Source: Pedobacter schmidteae (GTDB lineage Bacteria; Bacteroidota; Bacteroidia; Sphingobacteriales; Sphingobacteriaceae). From it: a stretch of DNA of 64,000 nucleotides. Position 1 is the first letter of the stretch. Each line of letters starts with the position of its first letter. The stretch lies in assembly GCF_900564155.1 (NCBI RefSeq), contig NZ_LS999839.1:1175097-1239096 (forward strand), written 5' to 3'. The translations under genes and the position numbers were made by a program. Below, piece after piece: positions 43,246 to 51,454 of the stretch. The notes under the pieces were generated by a model. The model searched no databases. It was not told the origin of the DNA and saw only the letters and a program-made list of their open reading frames with translations.

Positions 43246-44417
43246 AACAACCAAAAGGAAAATTCGGGATAGTATTTAGTGCAATTGTACTCAGTTGCAT
43301 TATTTATGCCTTAGCTTGTAAAGCTACGGTGCCAACAAGGGAGATAGAAGATCAGGACCCGGGATCGAGCAGAATCAGTAAAACTTTTGCAGTAAATGCA
43401 TCCGATAAGGTGATCCTGGATAACCAATATGGCACTTTGAATGTAAAAACCTGGAATAAAAACGAGGTGAAGCTGGATGTGATGGTAGTTGGGGGCGCTG
43501 ACTTAGATGAACGCAAATTACTGGAAATAGTAGATGTGAGGGCAGTAAAGAAAGAAGGTGCGGTAGTTTTAGAGACGCGGTTAAAACGCAAAAATGGGAA
43601 TAAATTCAGGATTACCTTTCAGGTTTATATGCCCGAAAGCAACAGTTTGGCTCTGTCACATCAATATGGAAATGTGAGTATCGGCGATTTTACCGGAGCT
43701 GTTGTGGCCAGAATCCAGTATGGGAATTTTATCGCAGGAGAACTGAAAAATAGCAATAACGATCTCTCCATCAGCTACGGAAGCACTTTTGTTAAAAACA
43801 TCAACAATGCCAAAATAGCACAGGAATACGGAGATGGGTTAACCATAGGTAATGTTGGGTCATTGGTACTCAATGCAGCCTATGCAGCGGTAAAGATCAA
43901 TGCCATTACTGAAAAAGCCACCATTGCCCAGGAATATGGTGCTGGCTTAAATATTGGCTCGGTTCGTCAGCTTGTACTAAATGCGGCCTATGCAGATGTT
44001 AATATTGGCAGTATAAAGGGGGGAGCTAAAATTGCCCATCAATATAGTGACCTGAATATAGATGCAGCCAATGAATTGAATTTAACTGCGCAATATAGCA
44101 ATGTTAAAATAGGAAGACTAAATGGAGATGCTAAACTAAACATTCAATACAATAGTTTAATGATCAATGATATTACTACAGCGTGCCAGGACTTAAATTT
44201 GGACTGTGGTTATGTAAGAACGCAGCTCAAATTTAACAATAGCTATAACGGTAACCTCGATGCCCAGACCAATTATTTGTCCCTGAAGTATGGCCCCAGG
44301 ATTTCGGCAAGAGTAGAACAAAACGAGCAGAATAAAAGATATACAGGTAAAATTGGTTCCGGCGGGTCATCCAACGTAAAATTGGTTGCCAGCTACGGCT
44401 CAGTAATGCTGAACTAA
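43242..44417 (+). CDS. Repetitive lipoprotein with 18-residue beta-solenoid-like repeats (DUF4097-like)
   Basis: 391 aa. A signal peptide with a possible lipobox (Cys26 in YALAC). After about residue 135 it shows a tyrosine recurring every 17-19 residues (Tyr142, 160, 179, 196, 214, 232, 250, 268, 285, 303), usually within xQYGxxxI or NAAYAxVxI. Adjacent copies (193-228 and 229-264) are near duplicates. Such periodicity suggests a beta-solenoid, as in DUF4097-type adhesin-like proteins. The gene overlaps the probable anti-sigma gene by 4 bases. Envelope location is inferred from the signal peptide; function unknown. Confidence 0.75.
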   Translation: MKQPKGKFGIVFSAIVLSCIIYALACKATVPTREIEDQDPGSSRISKTFAVNASDKVILDNQYGTLNVKTWNKNEVKLDVMVVGGADLDERKLLEIVDVRAVKKEGAVVLETRLKRKNGNKFRITFQVYMPESNSLALSHQYGNVSIGDFTGAVVARIQYGNFIAGELKNSNNDLSISYGSTFVKNINNAKIAQEYGDGLTIGNVGSLVLNAAYAAVKINAITEKATIAQEYGAGLNIGSVRQLVLNAAYADVNIGSIKGGAKIAHQYSDLNIDAANELNLTAQYSNVKIGRLNGDAKLNIQYNSLMINDITTACQDLNLDCGYVRTQLKFNNSYNGNLDAQTNYLSLKYGPRISARVEQNEQNKRYTGKIGSGGSSNVKLVASYGSVMLN

Positions 44418-44438
44418 AAATTAAACCCGGTTGGGCGT

Positions 44439-44472
44439 AAAAGCTTGTTGATTTATCAGCAAGCTTTTTTAT
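44439..44472 (+). terminator. Rho-independent terminator of the sigma operon
   Basis: Arms 44441-44452 and 44455-44466 pair with one G-T wobble, followed by a T-run. It ends the sigma-factor operon 22 bases after the lipoprotein stop. Confidence 0.75.
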
Positions 44473-44496
44473 ATCTTAGCGGCTATATAATTACCT

Positions 44497-45288
44497 ATGG
44501 AACTTTTAAGCAGCCCTGAGGCCTGGATCTCACTTTTAACCCTAACCGTTCTGGAAATCGTTTTAGGAATAGATAACATTATTTTTATTTCCATCCTGTC
44601 AGGCAAACTGCCTGCGCATCAGCAAAAAAAAGGTCGTCAGGTGGGACTGGCATTGGCCATGATTACCCGAATCCTGCTGCTTTTATCGCTAACATGGGTG
44701 ATGACCTTAACTACTCCATTGTTTAATTTGGGAGGATTGGTTGGTGTAACTGATGGAGAATGGTTAGAGAAGCTGGCCATTTCAGGTCGCGACCTTATCC
44801 TGATCATCGGAGGACTATTTTTAATCTATAAAAGTACGCACGAGATACACGACAAACTGGAAAGTGAGGAAGAGAAGGAACTGAAAGGAAAAGTATATTC
44901 TTTTAGTGGCGTAATTATTCAGATCCTGCTACTTGATATTGTATTCTCTTTGGACTCGGTAATTACCGCTGTTGGAATGGCCGAACATGTGGAGATTATG
45001 ATTGCTGCGGTGGTGATAGCAGTAATTATCATGATGGTATCTGCCAGTGCAATAAGTAATTTTGTTAATAACCACCCTACAGTAAAAATGCTGGCTTTAT
45101 CCTTCCTGTTGTTGATAGGTGTTTCTTTATTGGCCGAAGGATTGGATCAGCATATCCCTAAAGGGTATATCTATTTTGCTATGGCTTTTTCAATTTTAGT
45201 GGAGATGCTGAATCTGAAAATGAAAAAAAATGCACAAAAACCGGTTGAGCTTCGCAATACACCAAATGAAAACGATACTAAGGCTTAA
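44497..45288 (+). CDS. TerC family integral membrane protein
   Basis: 263 aa, about seven membrane helices. The TerC signatures are present: EIVLGIDNIIFISIL in the first helix and LLDIVFSLDSVITAVGM in the middle, each with an acidic residue in the membrane. TerC-type proteins export or handle metals, with manganese as the best-supported substrate in several bacteria; tellurite is only a historical label. It precedes the nucleoid-associated protein gene by 9 bases. Confidence 0.9.
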   Translation: MELLSSPEAWISLLTLTVLEIVLGIDNIIFISILSGKLPAHQQKKGRQVGLALAMITRILLLLSLTWVMTLTTPLFNLGGLVGVTDGEWLEKLAISGRDLILIIGGLFLIYKSTHEIHDKLESEEEKELKGKVYSFSGVIIQILLLDIVFSLDSVITAVGMAEHVEIMIAAVVIAVIIMMVSASAISNFVNNHPTVKMLALSFLLLIGVSLLAEGLDQHIPKGYIYFAMAFSILVEMLNLKMKKNAQKPVELRNTPNENDTKA

Positions 45289-45297
45289 TTTTTCTTA

Positions 45298-46347
45298 ATG
45301 ATTTCTTTTTTTGAGGCCTCGCTGGCCGAGTTGTCTATACACCGCATCGGAAATAAATCCGAAGAAGAGTTTTACGTATTGTCCGAAAAATCCATTGCGA
45401 TCAGAGACATTACCTTGAGTAATTTGTTGCAGCAATACTTTTTAAGCCCATATGAAAAGGTAAATGAGATCTATCGTTTTATCCATCCTAACGGCGATTT
45501 GAATCTGAATGAGGCTTATCATTTTGCTACTGAGATATTTGCCAATGGCGAAACTTTTCATGAAAATAGCAAGCAATTGGCCAAATACCTGTATGATGTT
45601 TCCGGACATCCAAAAATTAAGTCCGGAGAGCTTTATGTGGCCTATTTTGAAAATGTACAGATAGAAGGCGAGTTACACGACGCTATCGGCATCTTTAAAT
45701 CTGAAACAAAGGAAAGCTATTTGAAAGTTTTCCCGGAGCAGGATGGCTTTGGGTTAAGTTATGAGCAGGAGGCTATCAATATCAATAAGCTGGACAAAGG
45801 ATGTCTGATTTTTAATGCGGATCAGGAGGAAGGATTTAAAGTTGCGGTAATTGATCAGCGAAGTGCAGAAGCGGTATATTGGAAAGATGAGTTTCTGAAG
45901 CTTAAAATCAGGAATGATAGTTTTAACCAGACCGCTAGTGTATTGGGGGTATATAAGAATTTTGTGACAGAGAAACTGGACGAAGAGTTTGACATTTCGA
46001 AAGCGGATAAAATAGATTTGCTGAACAAGTCCATGAAGTACTTCAAAGAAAAGGAGAGTTTTGATCTTGAGGAGTTCTCGAATGAGGTAATTGGTAATGC
46101 GGAAGGTATTGCGTCTTTTAAAGACTATAAAAAGAATTTTGAAGAAGAGTTTGATCAACCCATTCCCGATAGTTTTGACATCTCAGGAGCAGCGGTAAAA
46201 AAGCAGGTTAGGGCTTACAAAAGTGTGTTGAAGCTGGACAAGAACTTTCACATTTACATTCATGGCGATAAAGAACTGATTGAAAAAGGTTTTGATGATG
46301 ATAAATCCATGAATTACTATAAGGTTTTCTTCAGAGAAGAAGAGTAA
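45298..46347 (+). CDS. Nucleoid-associated protein (NdpA/YejK-like, 37 kDa)
   Basis: 349 aa, full length for the NA37 family (PF04245-like). Markers include the start FFEASLAELSIHRIGNKSEEE, the FKSETKESYLKVF block, and INKLDKGCLIFN. E. coli YejK binds the nucleoid and DNA topoisomerases. It lies 9 bases after terC, but there is no known link between the two. Assignment is good; biological role uncertain. Confidence 0.85.
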   Translation: MISFFEASLAELSIHRIGNKSEEEFYVLSEKSIAIRDITLSNLLQQYFLSPYEKVNEIYRFIHPNGDLNLNEAYHFATEIFANGETFHENSKQLAKYLYDVSGHPKIKSGELYVAYFENVQIEGELHDAIGIFKSETKESYLKVFPEQDGFGLSYEQEAININKLDKGCLIFNADQEEGFKVAVIDQRSAEAVYWKDEFLKLKIRNDSFNQTASVLGVYKNFVTEKLDEEFDISKADKIDLLNKSMKYFKEKESFDLEEFSNEVIGNAEGIASFKDYKKNFEEEFDQPIPDSFDISGAAVKKQVRAYKSVLKLDKNFHIYIHGDKELIEKGFDDDKSMNYYKVFFREEE

Positions 46348-46355
46348 ACAAGGGA

Positions 46356-46403
46356 GGTGTATCATAGGATGACGAGACGCATAAATTGGATTAATGATAC
46401 ACC
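46356..46403. other. Imperfect dyad in the 214-base gap before the MHS transporter
   Basis: GGTGTATCAT (46356-46365) and ATGATACACC (46394-46403) are 10-base inverted arms with a 28-base spacer. There is no T-run after the second arm. It may be a regulator site or the end of the upstream transcript. The rest of the gap shows only AT-rich sequence. Confidence 0.3.
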
Positions 46404-46561
46404 CTGATATTGGAATAATGCGGATTTGTGAAAAAAAGCCTGTAATTATTTCGATACTGTAAAAAATGTATAAATTACTTTAACATTTTTACGAAAATGC
46501 TTTGCTCATAGTTGGGAATAAATTGTAGATTTATTTTTTAAGTCAAACCTTTAAACCAAAT

Positions 46562-48106
46562 ATGAGCCAGGAACCACAACAAAGCGGCATTTTTAAAGTT
46601 ATTGGCGCCTCCTCTCTGGGGACGCTGATTGAATGGTACGATTTCTATATATTCGGAAGTCTGGCCACCATAATCGGATCACAATTGTTTCCGGCGGATG
46701 CAGGCGCATCTGCACTGATTAATACCCTTGCTATTTTTGCAGCAGGTTTTATCGTACGTCCTTTTGGAGCCCTTGTTTTTGGGCGGCTGGGCGACTTGAT
46801 TGGGCGGAAATATACTTTTTTGCTCACTCTGGTACTGATGGGTGGTTCAACCTTTCTCATCGGCCTTATCCCTTCCTATTCCAGTATCGGCTATGCGGCA
46901 CCCATTTTGGTGTTAATTTTGCGCTTGGTGCAAGGCCTGGCCTTGGGCGGAGAATATGGTGGTGCAGCTACCTACGTTGCTGAACACGCCCCTGCAAACC
47001 GAAGGGGCTTTTTTACCAGTTGGATTCAAACTACCGCAACAGGAGGCTTATTCCTTTCGTTGGGAATCATTGTGCTGACCAAAAACCTGGTTGGTGCAGA
47101 AAGCTTTGCTGATTGGGGCTGGAGAATCCCATTTCTCTTGTCTATCCTATTGGTAGGAGTTTCTATTTACATCCGGATGAAGATGCATGAATCGCCGATG
47201 TTCAGTAAATTGAAGTCGGAAGGTAAAGTCTCTAAAAATCCTTTAAAAGAAAGCTTCAACAATAAGGCAAATTTTAAAATGGTGTTGCTTGCTTTATTTG
47301 GCGCTACCATGGGGCAGGGGGTCATCTGGTATACCGGACAGTTTTATGCACAATCTTTTATAGAAAATACCTGCCATGTTGATTTTAACGATTCCAGGTA
47401 CATCCTTTTATGGGGGATTGCCTTTGCAACACCTTTCTTCGTTGTTTTTGGATCGTGGAGCGATAAGGTGGGGCGTAAGTGGATTATGCTTGCCGGAATG
47501 TTGTTGGGCATCCTATTTTACCGCCCAATTTATCAGACCTTTCTGGATGATACCGATGTTTCTAAAGTAGAGCAGAAGGATATTAAAGAAATTTCTAACC
47601 CAGTAGTTACACGTACGGCTATTGCCGGAACTACCGATAGTTTAATTAGCACTACTTCCACTGTAACCCTGCTTGACGGGGCATCTTTTCAAAAGATACA
47701 GTTGCACACTAAATTTGCTGATGCAAGCAAGGCGGTGGCCGAACAACCTGATGTTTATAAGGACAAAAAGCTATCTACACCTATTTTCTGGAAATTTGTG
47801 CTTCTCATTTTCTTCCAGATTTTGTTAGTGACTATGGTGTACGGACCGATTGCTGCCTTCCTGGTAGAATTGTTCCCAACCAAAATCAGGTATACTTCCA
47901 TGTCCTTACCTTATCATGTGGGTAATGGTGTTTTTGGGGGCTTAGTACCATTTATCGCAACACTGATTGCCAGTTTTTCCGGTTCCACACCTTTATCAGG
48001 GTTATGGTATCCAATAGGGATTGCAGCCTTAAGTTTGATCATTGGTGCCGTGTATTTATCCAATAAAAAGCCTGATCATCAAGAAGCCGATTCTGAAATC
48101 CATTAA
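46562..48106 (+). CDS. MHS family (ProP/KgtP-like) MFS transporter with a large insertion
   Basis: 514 aa, about 12 membrane helices of the metabolite:H+ symporter subgroup: IEWYDFYIFG in helix 1, RPFGALVFGRLGDLIGRKY, and GLALGGEYGGAATYVAEHAP. Members carry organic acids, proline or betaine. Between two helices it holds an unusual hydrophilic insertion (about residues 321-408), rich in Thr/Ser/Lys, which makes the protein longer than ProP (500 aa). The downstream small membrane protein, 12 bases on, is probably cotranscribed. The substrate is unknown. Confidence 0.88.
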   Translation: MSQEPQQSGIFKVIGASSLGTLIEWYDFYIFGSLATIIGSQLFPADAGASALINTLAIFAAGFIVRPFGALVFGRLGDLIGRKYTFLLTLVLMGGSTFLIGLIPSYSSIGYAAPILVLILRLVQGLALGGEYGGAATYVAEHAPANRRGFFTSWIQTTATGGLFLSLGIIVLTKNLVGAESFADWGWRIPFLLSILLVGVSIYIRMKMHESPMFSKLKSEGKVSKNPLKESFNNKANFKMVLLALFGATMGQGVIWYTGQFYAQSFIENTCHVDFNDSRYILLWGIAFATPFFVVFGSWSDKVGRKWIMLAGMLLGILFYRPIYQTFLDDTDVSKVEQKDIKEISNPVVTRTAIAGTTDSLISTTSTVTLLDGASFQKIQLHTKFADASKAVAEQPDVYKDKKLSTPIFWKFVLLIFFQILLVTMVYGPIAAFLVELFPTKIRYTSMSLPYHVGNGVFGGLVPFIATLIASFSGSTPLSGLWYPIGIAALSLIIGAVYLSNKKPDHQEADSEIH

Positions 48107-48118
48107 AATATTCAACTC

Positions 48119-48358
48119 ATGAACGCATTAAAGAAATTACTCGGAATAGTTTGGATCTTATTAGGACCAGCATCCATCATATTTATGTTTATGCAGGCAT
48201 TTGAAAAAATAGGCCTGGCAGAAGCAGGGGTACATAAAACCAATACGGCCCTGCAGTGGGGCATTATTTTGTTCATTTTCATCCCTATTAGTACAGGGCT
48301 GGTCATATTTGGCTATTACGCGCTGAAAGGTGAGTATGATAAATTGCCTGAAGACTAG
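48119..48358 (+). CDS. Small membrane protein downstream of the MHS transporter (DUF6814-like)
   Basis: 79 aa, two membrane helices (about 10-27 and 44-63) with a short soluble tail. By recollection it resembles DUF6814, a small Bacteroidota family found beside MHS transporters. Its 12-base spacing from the transporter and shared terminator suggest an accessory subunit. No biochemical function is known to me. Confidence 0.7.
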   Translation: MNALKKLLGIVWILLGPASIIFMFMQAFEKIGLAEAGVHKTNTALQWGIILFIFIPISTGLVIFGYYALKGEYDKLPED

Positions 48359-48367
48359 TCTGATTAC

Positions 48368-48397
48368 AAAAAAGAGGGTGTATCACCCTCTTTTTTT
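48368..48397. terminator. Bidirectional rho-independent terminator
   Basis: GAGGGTG (48374-48380) pairs with CACCCTC (48384-48390), flanked by A- and T-runs. It separates the transporter unit from the convergent rRNA methyltransferase gene. Confidence 0.9.
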
Positions 48398-48403
48398 ATT
48401 TGT

Positions 48404-49588
48404 TTAAAGCACCCTTAACAATAGCCCCTTTAGATACTCTCCTTCAGGAAAGGAAATCCGTACCGGATGATCTTCGGGCTGACTAAACTGCTTAATGATT
48501 TGTACTTCCCTGCCTGCATCCAAAGCTGCCCAGGCAATGATTTGCTTAAAAGTTTCCAGGTCTACCGCGCCAGAGCAAGAATAAGTAGCCAATATGCCGC
48601 CTTTCTTAAGCAAAAGCATGCCCAGCCTGTTTAAGTCCTTGTAAGCTCTTGCGGCCCGGTCTAGCGCCGATCTGGAAGGTGCATATTTTGGGGGATCTAA
48701 AACCAGTACATCAAAGTTTTTTCCTTCTTCTTTAAATGCGCGCAGCTGTTTATTTACATCCGACTGAATGCTGTGCTGCTGTTCGCTGGCAAATCCGTTC
48801 AATTCCAGATTGTGTTTTAACGTTTCGATGGCCAGGGCCGAGCTGTCTACACTGGTTACGTGTGCAGCACCGTATTTTAAACTGTTTAAGGTAAAACCGC
48901 CACTGTAGCAAAAGCAGTCGAGTACGGTTTTGTCTTTTGTGTAGGCGGCAAGCAATAATCTGTTGTCGCGCTGATCGCAATAAAAACCTGATTTTTGCCC
49001 CTCGGCTATATTGATGTGATAAAGCACACCATTTTCTTTTACTTCAATAAATTCCGGGGGCGTTTCGCCCCACAACAAGCCCTGAACAGGCTCCAGGTTT
49101 TCATGCTTGCGCGCTCCGGCATCACTTTTATCAAAAATCCCTTTAGGGGCTAATTCTTGTTTAAGAATTTCAATAATATCATCCTGTACGGCCTCTATTC
49201 CAGCGCTTAATATCTGTAGCGAAAGGAAATTGGCATACTTGTCTACAATTAAACCTGGCAGAAAATCAGCTTCACTAAATACCAGCCGGCAGGTGTTGGT
49301 TTGCTCATTTAACACATGTGCACGGGAGGCAATGGCGCTTTTTAGTTTTTCGCTATACCAGTTTTTATCTATTGAAACGCTTTCGTCCCATTCCAATAAA
49401 CGGAGTGCTACCCGCGATTGATCGTTATAATAGGCATAGGCCAGAAATTCTTTTTCTGCAGATCGTACAGCTACAACCTCTCCATTTTTGGGCTTACCTT
49501 TAATTTTATCTATTGCTCCAGAGAAAATCCAGGGGTGGCGTAGCACGGCGGCCTTTTCTTTGCCTTTTTTCAGTATTATATCAATCAT
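48404..49588 (-). CDS. Class I rRNA cytosine methyltransferase (RlmI-like)
   Basis: 394 aa. An N-terminal PUA domain (KAAVLRHPWIFSGAIDKIKG) is followed by an RlmI-type linker and a Rossmann methyltransferase domain with SAM motif VLDCFCYSGGFTLN and catalytic motif VLDPPKYAPS. RlmI methylates C1962 of 23S rRNA; related proteins differ in target, so the exact nucleotide is inferred from family. It stands alone on the minus strand. Confidence 0.88.
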   Translation of the reverse strand: MIDIILKKGKEKAAVLRHPWIFSGAIDKIKGKPKNGEVVAVRSAEKEFLAYAYYNDQSRVALRLLEWDESVSIDKNWYSEKLKSAIASRAHVLNEQTNTCRLVFSEADFLPGLIVDKYANFLSLQILSAGIEAVQDDIIEILKQELAPKGIFDKSDAGARKHENLEPVQGLLWGETPPEFIEVKENGVLYHINIAEGQKSGFYCDQRDNRLLLAAYTKDKTVLDCFCYSGGFTLNSLKYGAAHVTSVDSSALAIETLKHNLELNGFASEQQHSIQSDVNKQLRAFKEEGKNFDVLVLDPPKYAPSRSALDRAARAYKDLNRLGMLLLKKGGILATYSCSGAVDLETFKQIIAWAALDAGREVQIIKQFSQPEDHPVRISFPEGEYLKGLLLRVL

Positions 49589-49604
49589 TTGGCGAAATTA
49601 CAAG

Positions 49605-49687
49605 AAAAAATTAGTATTCTCTTCGGAGTCTGGCATCTGTTGCTGAAGAGCACAGCGCTTAGGCCTCCTCTGAGAAACTAATTTTTT
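49605..49687. ncRNA. Possible structured RNA or cis element between rlmI-like and csaA
   Basis: The outer arms AAAAAATTAGT (49605-49615) and ACTAATTTTTT (49677-49687) match perfectly, continued inward by TTCTC/GAGAA with one bulge. Inside are further short complementary pieces (GGAG/CTCC, GCTG/CAGC). It could fold into a stem with inner hairpins. No promoter was found, so this may be a cis element rather than an RNA gene. Confidence 0.3.
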
Positions 49688-49770
49688 GGAAAAGGGGACA
49701 GCGGGGATACCAGGGGGCATAATTGTGTGAAAATTCCCAGTCTTAGAGAAGAATGCTTAGTTTTGCTAAA

Positions 49771-50106
49771 ATGGAAGAAATAACCTGGAATGATTTTGAA
49801 AAGGTAGAGCTCCGTGCCGGAACGATACTGGAAGTTTATGACTATCCCGAAGCACGCAAACCTGCTTATAAAGTAAAAGTAGATTTTGGTGAGTTTGGTA
49901 TTAAGATGAGCAGCGCTCAGATCACTGCGCTTTACACCAAAGAAGAATTGATTGGAAAACAAATTGTGGGTGTGGTCAATTTCCCTAAAAAGCAGATCGG
50001 CAAGTTTATGTCAGAATTCCTGGTAACAGGTTTTGCTGATGAAAATGGAGCCATTGTACTGACTACGGTAAGTGGAAAAGTCCCTAACGGGAGTAAATTG
50101 ATATAA
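49771..50106 (+). CDS. csaA: CsaA-like tRNA-binding domain protein
   Basis: 111 aa from the ATG at 49771 (MEEITWNDF); a frame opening 18 bases earlier is less likely, since the family starts here. It is a single EMAP/tRNA-binding OB fold with [10 protein letters not shown] and KSSAQ-type region [11 protein letters not shown]. CsaA of Bacillus was described as a chaperone-like, tRNA-binding dimer. Role in Bacteroidota is unknown. It precedes tadA by 15 bases. Confidence 0.85.
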   Translation: MEEITWNDFEKVELRAGTILEVYDYPEARKPAYKVKVDFGEFGIKMSSAQITALYTKEELIGKQIVGVVNFPKKQIGKFMSEFLVTGFADENGAIVLTTVSGKVPNGSKLI

Positions 50107-50109
50107 CGC

Positions 50110-50117
50110 TATCTTTG
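50110..50117 (+). promoter_or_regulatory. -7-like element (TATCTTTG) immediately before tadA
   Basis: TATCTTTG matches TAnnTTTG and ends 4 bases before the tadA ATG, inside the csaA-tadA gap. If used, the transcript would be leaderless. No -33 TTG at the expected spacing. Confidence 0.35.
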
Positions 50118-50121
50118 AAGC

Positions 50122-50595
50122 ATGAGCTTTTATAATTTTTCAGAAGAAGAGAACCCTGCGGCAGAGGATGAACATTACATGCGTTTGGCTTTGCAGGAGG
50201 CACAAAAAGCATATCAGGCGGAGGAGATCCCGATAGGGGCAATTGTGGTTTGCAAAGGTCGCATTGTTGGAAGGGGATATAATTTAACGGAACAGTTGAA
50301 TGATGTAACCGCCCACGCCGAAATGCAGGCATTTACTGCAGCAGCCCAAACCCTGGGTGGAAAGTATTTGAAAGATTGTACCTTATATGTGACTATAGAG
50401 CCATGTGTAATGTGTGCCGGTGCAAGTTACTGGACACAAATTGGCAGGCTGGTATATGGAGCACCGGAGCCTAAGCGTGGATTTACTACAAAAAACAGTC
50501 AGCTATTGCACCCTAAAACCATTTTAACGAGTGGGATATTGGCACAGGAATGCGGTGCTTTGATGAAAAAATTCTTCGAAAATAAAAGGGGCTAA
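50122..50595 (+). CDS. tadA: tRNA-specific adenosine deaminase (TadA-like)
   Basis: 157 aa. The zinc site is intact: HAEMQAF (the catalytic Glu) and PCVMCAGA. It converts wobble adenosine-34 to inosine in tRNA. Enzymes of this type are also named nucleoside deaminase; the length and the motif suit TadA. It is 15 bases after csaA. Confidence 0.9.
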   Translation: MSFYNFSEEENPAAEDEHYMRLALQEAQKAYQAEEIPIGAIVVCKGRIVGRGYNLTEQLNDVTAHAEMQAFTAAAQTLGGKYLKDCTLYVTIEPCVMCAGASYWTQIGRLVYGAPEPKRGFTTKNSQLLHPKTILTSGILAQECGALMKKFFENKRG

Positions 50596-50608
50596 ACTTG
50601 ACAAAGTA

Positions 50609-50642
50609 TTGAACAAAACTTAACCCCCGATTGTTATATTTG
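50609..50642 (+). promoter_or_regulatory. Promoter of the superoxide dismutase gene (TTG-N23-TATATTTG)
   Basis: TTG at 50609-50611, a 23-base spacer (the upper limit) and TATATTTG at 50635-50642, matching the Bacteroidota consensus. Confidence 0.6.
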
Positions 50643-50645
50643 CTG

Positions 50646-50665
50646 TTAAAGCCCCGGGGCTTTAA
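50646..50665. promoter_or_regulatory. 20-bp perfect palindrome in the SOD 5' leader
   Basis: TTAAAGCCCC is followed directly by its exact reverse complement. It starts 3 bases after the -7 element, so it lies at the transcript's 5' end and could be a regulator-binding site or a stabilising 5' hairpin in the mRNA. The ATG follows 48 bases later. Confidence 0.55.
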
Positions 50666-50712
50666 AGACCGGGCGTGAATTAAATAATTATTTAAACTTA
50701 AATCATAATAGT

Positions 50713-51318
50713 ATGGCTTTTGAATTACCTGCGTTACCATACGCAACAGATGCACTAGAACCGCATATCGATAAACAAACTATGGAAATCCACCATGGTA
50801 AACACCACCAGGCTTACGTTACCAACCTAAATAAAGCTTTAGAAGGCAAGCCAGAGGCTAGCCAAAGCATCGAAGAGATCGTTAAAAATATCTCTAAATT
50901 TCCTGTTGCTGTAAGAAACAATGGTGGTGGTCATTATAACCACTCTTTGTTTTGGGAAGTTATTGGCCCAAATAAAGGTGGCGAGCCTACAGGTGAGCTG
51001 GCTGATGCGATCAATGCAGCTTTTGGTTCTTTTGCCGATTTCAAAACAAAATTTGCTGAAGCAGGTGCAACCCGTTTTGGTTCGGGATGGGCTTGGTTAA
51101 GCGTTGGTGCTGACAAAAAATTAGTAGTTTCTTCTACTCCTAATCAGGATAATCCATTAATGGATATCGCTGAAGTAAAAGGTACGCCAATTTTAGGTAT
51201 GGATGTATGGGAGCATGCTTACTACCTGAAATATCAAAACAGACGTCCTGATTATATCGCTGCTTTCTGGAGCGTTGTAAACTGGGATGCTGTAGCTGAG
51301 CGTTTCAAAAAAGCGTAA
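50713..51318 (+). CDS. Superoxide dismutase, Fe/Mn type
   Basis: 201 aa, full family length. Converts superoxide to hydrogen peroxide and oxygen. Metal ligands and signatures: [29 protein letters not shown] and [12 protein letters not shown]. Cytoplasmic; no signal peptide. Fe versus Mn cannot be decided reliably by eye. It has its own promoter with a 5' palindrome and its own terminator, and is close to oxyR (1.9 kb away). Confidence 0.96.
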   Translation: MAFELPALPYATDALEPHIDKQTMEIHHGKHHQAYVTNLNKALEGKPEASQSIEEIVKNISKFPVAVRNNGGGHYNHSLFWEVIGPNKGGEPTGELADAINAAFGSFADFKTKFAEAGATRFGSGWAWLSVGADKKLVVSSTPNQDNPLMDIAEVKGTPILGMDVWEHAYYLKYQNRRPDYIAAFWSVVNWDAVAERFKKA

Positions 51319-51352
51319 TTTATAACCTGCTTTATTGCAGGATCAATCATAT

Positions 51353-51386
51353 AAAAAAGCCCGGAAGTTTATACTTTCGGGCTTTT
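51353..51386 (+). terminator. Rho-independent terminator of the SOD gene
   Basis: GCCCGGAAGT (51359-51368) pairs with ACTTTCGGGC (51373-51382) with one G-T wobble and loop TTAT, flanked by A and T runs. Confidence 0.88.
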
Positions 51387-51454
51387 GTTTTTTTGTGAGG
51401 TAATAGGTTTTATACAGCGTTTTAAATTGATTTCAGTTTGTTTAATTTAGCCCA

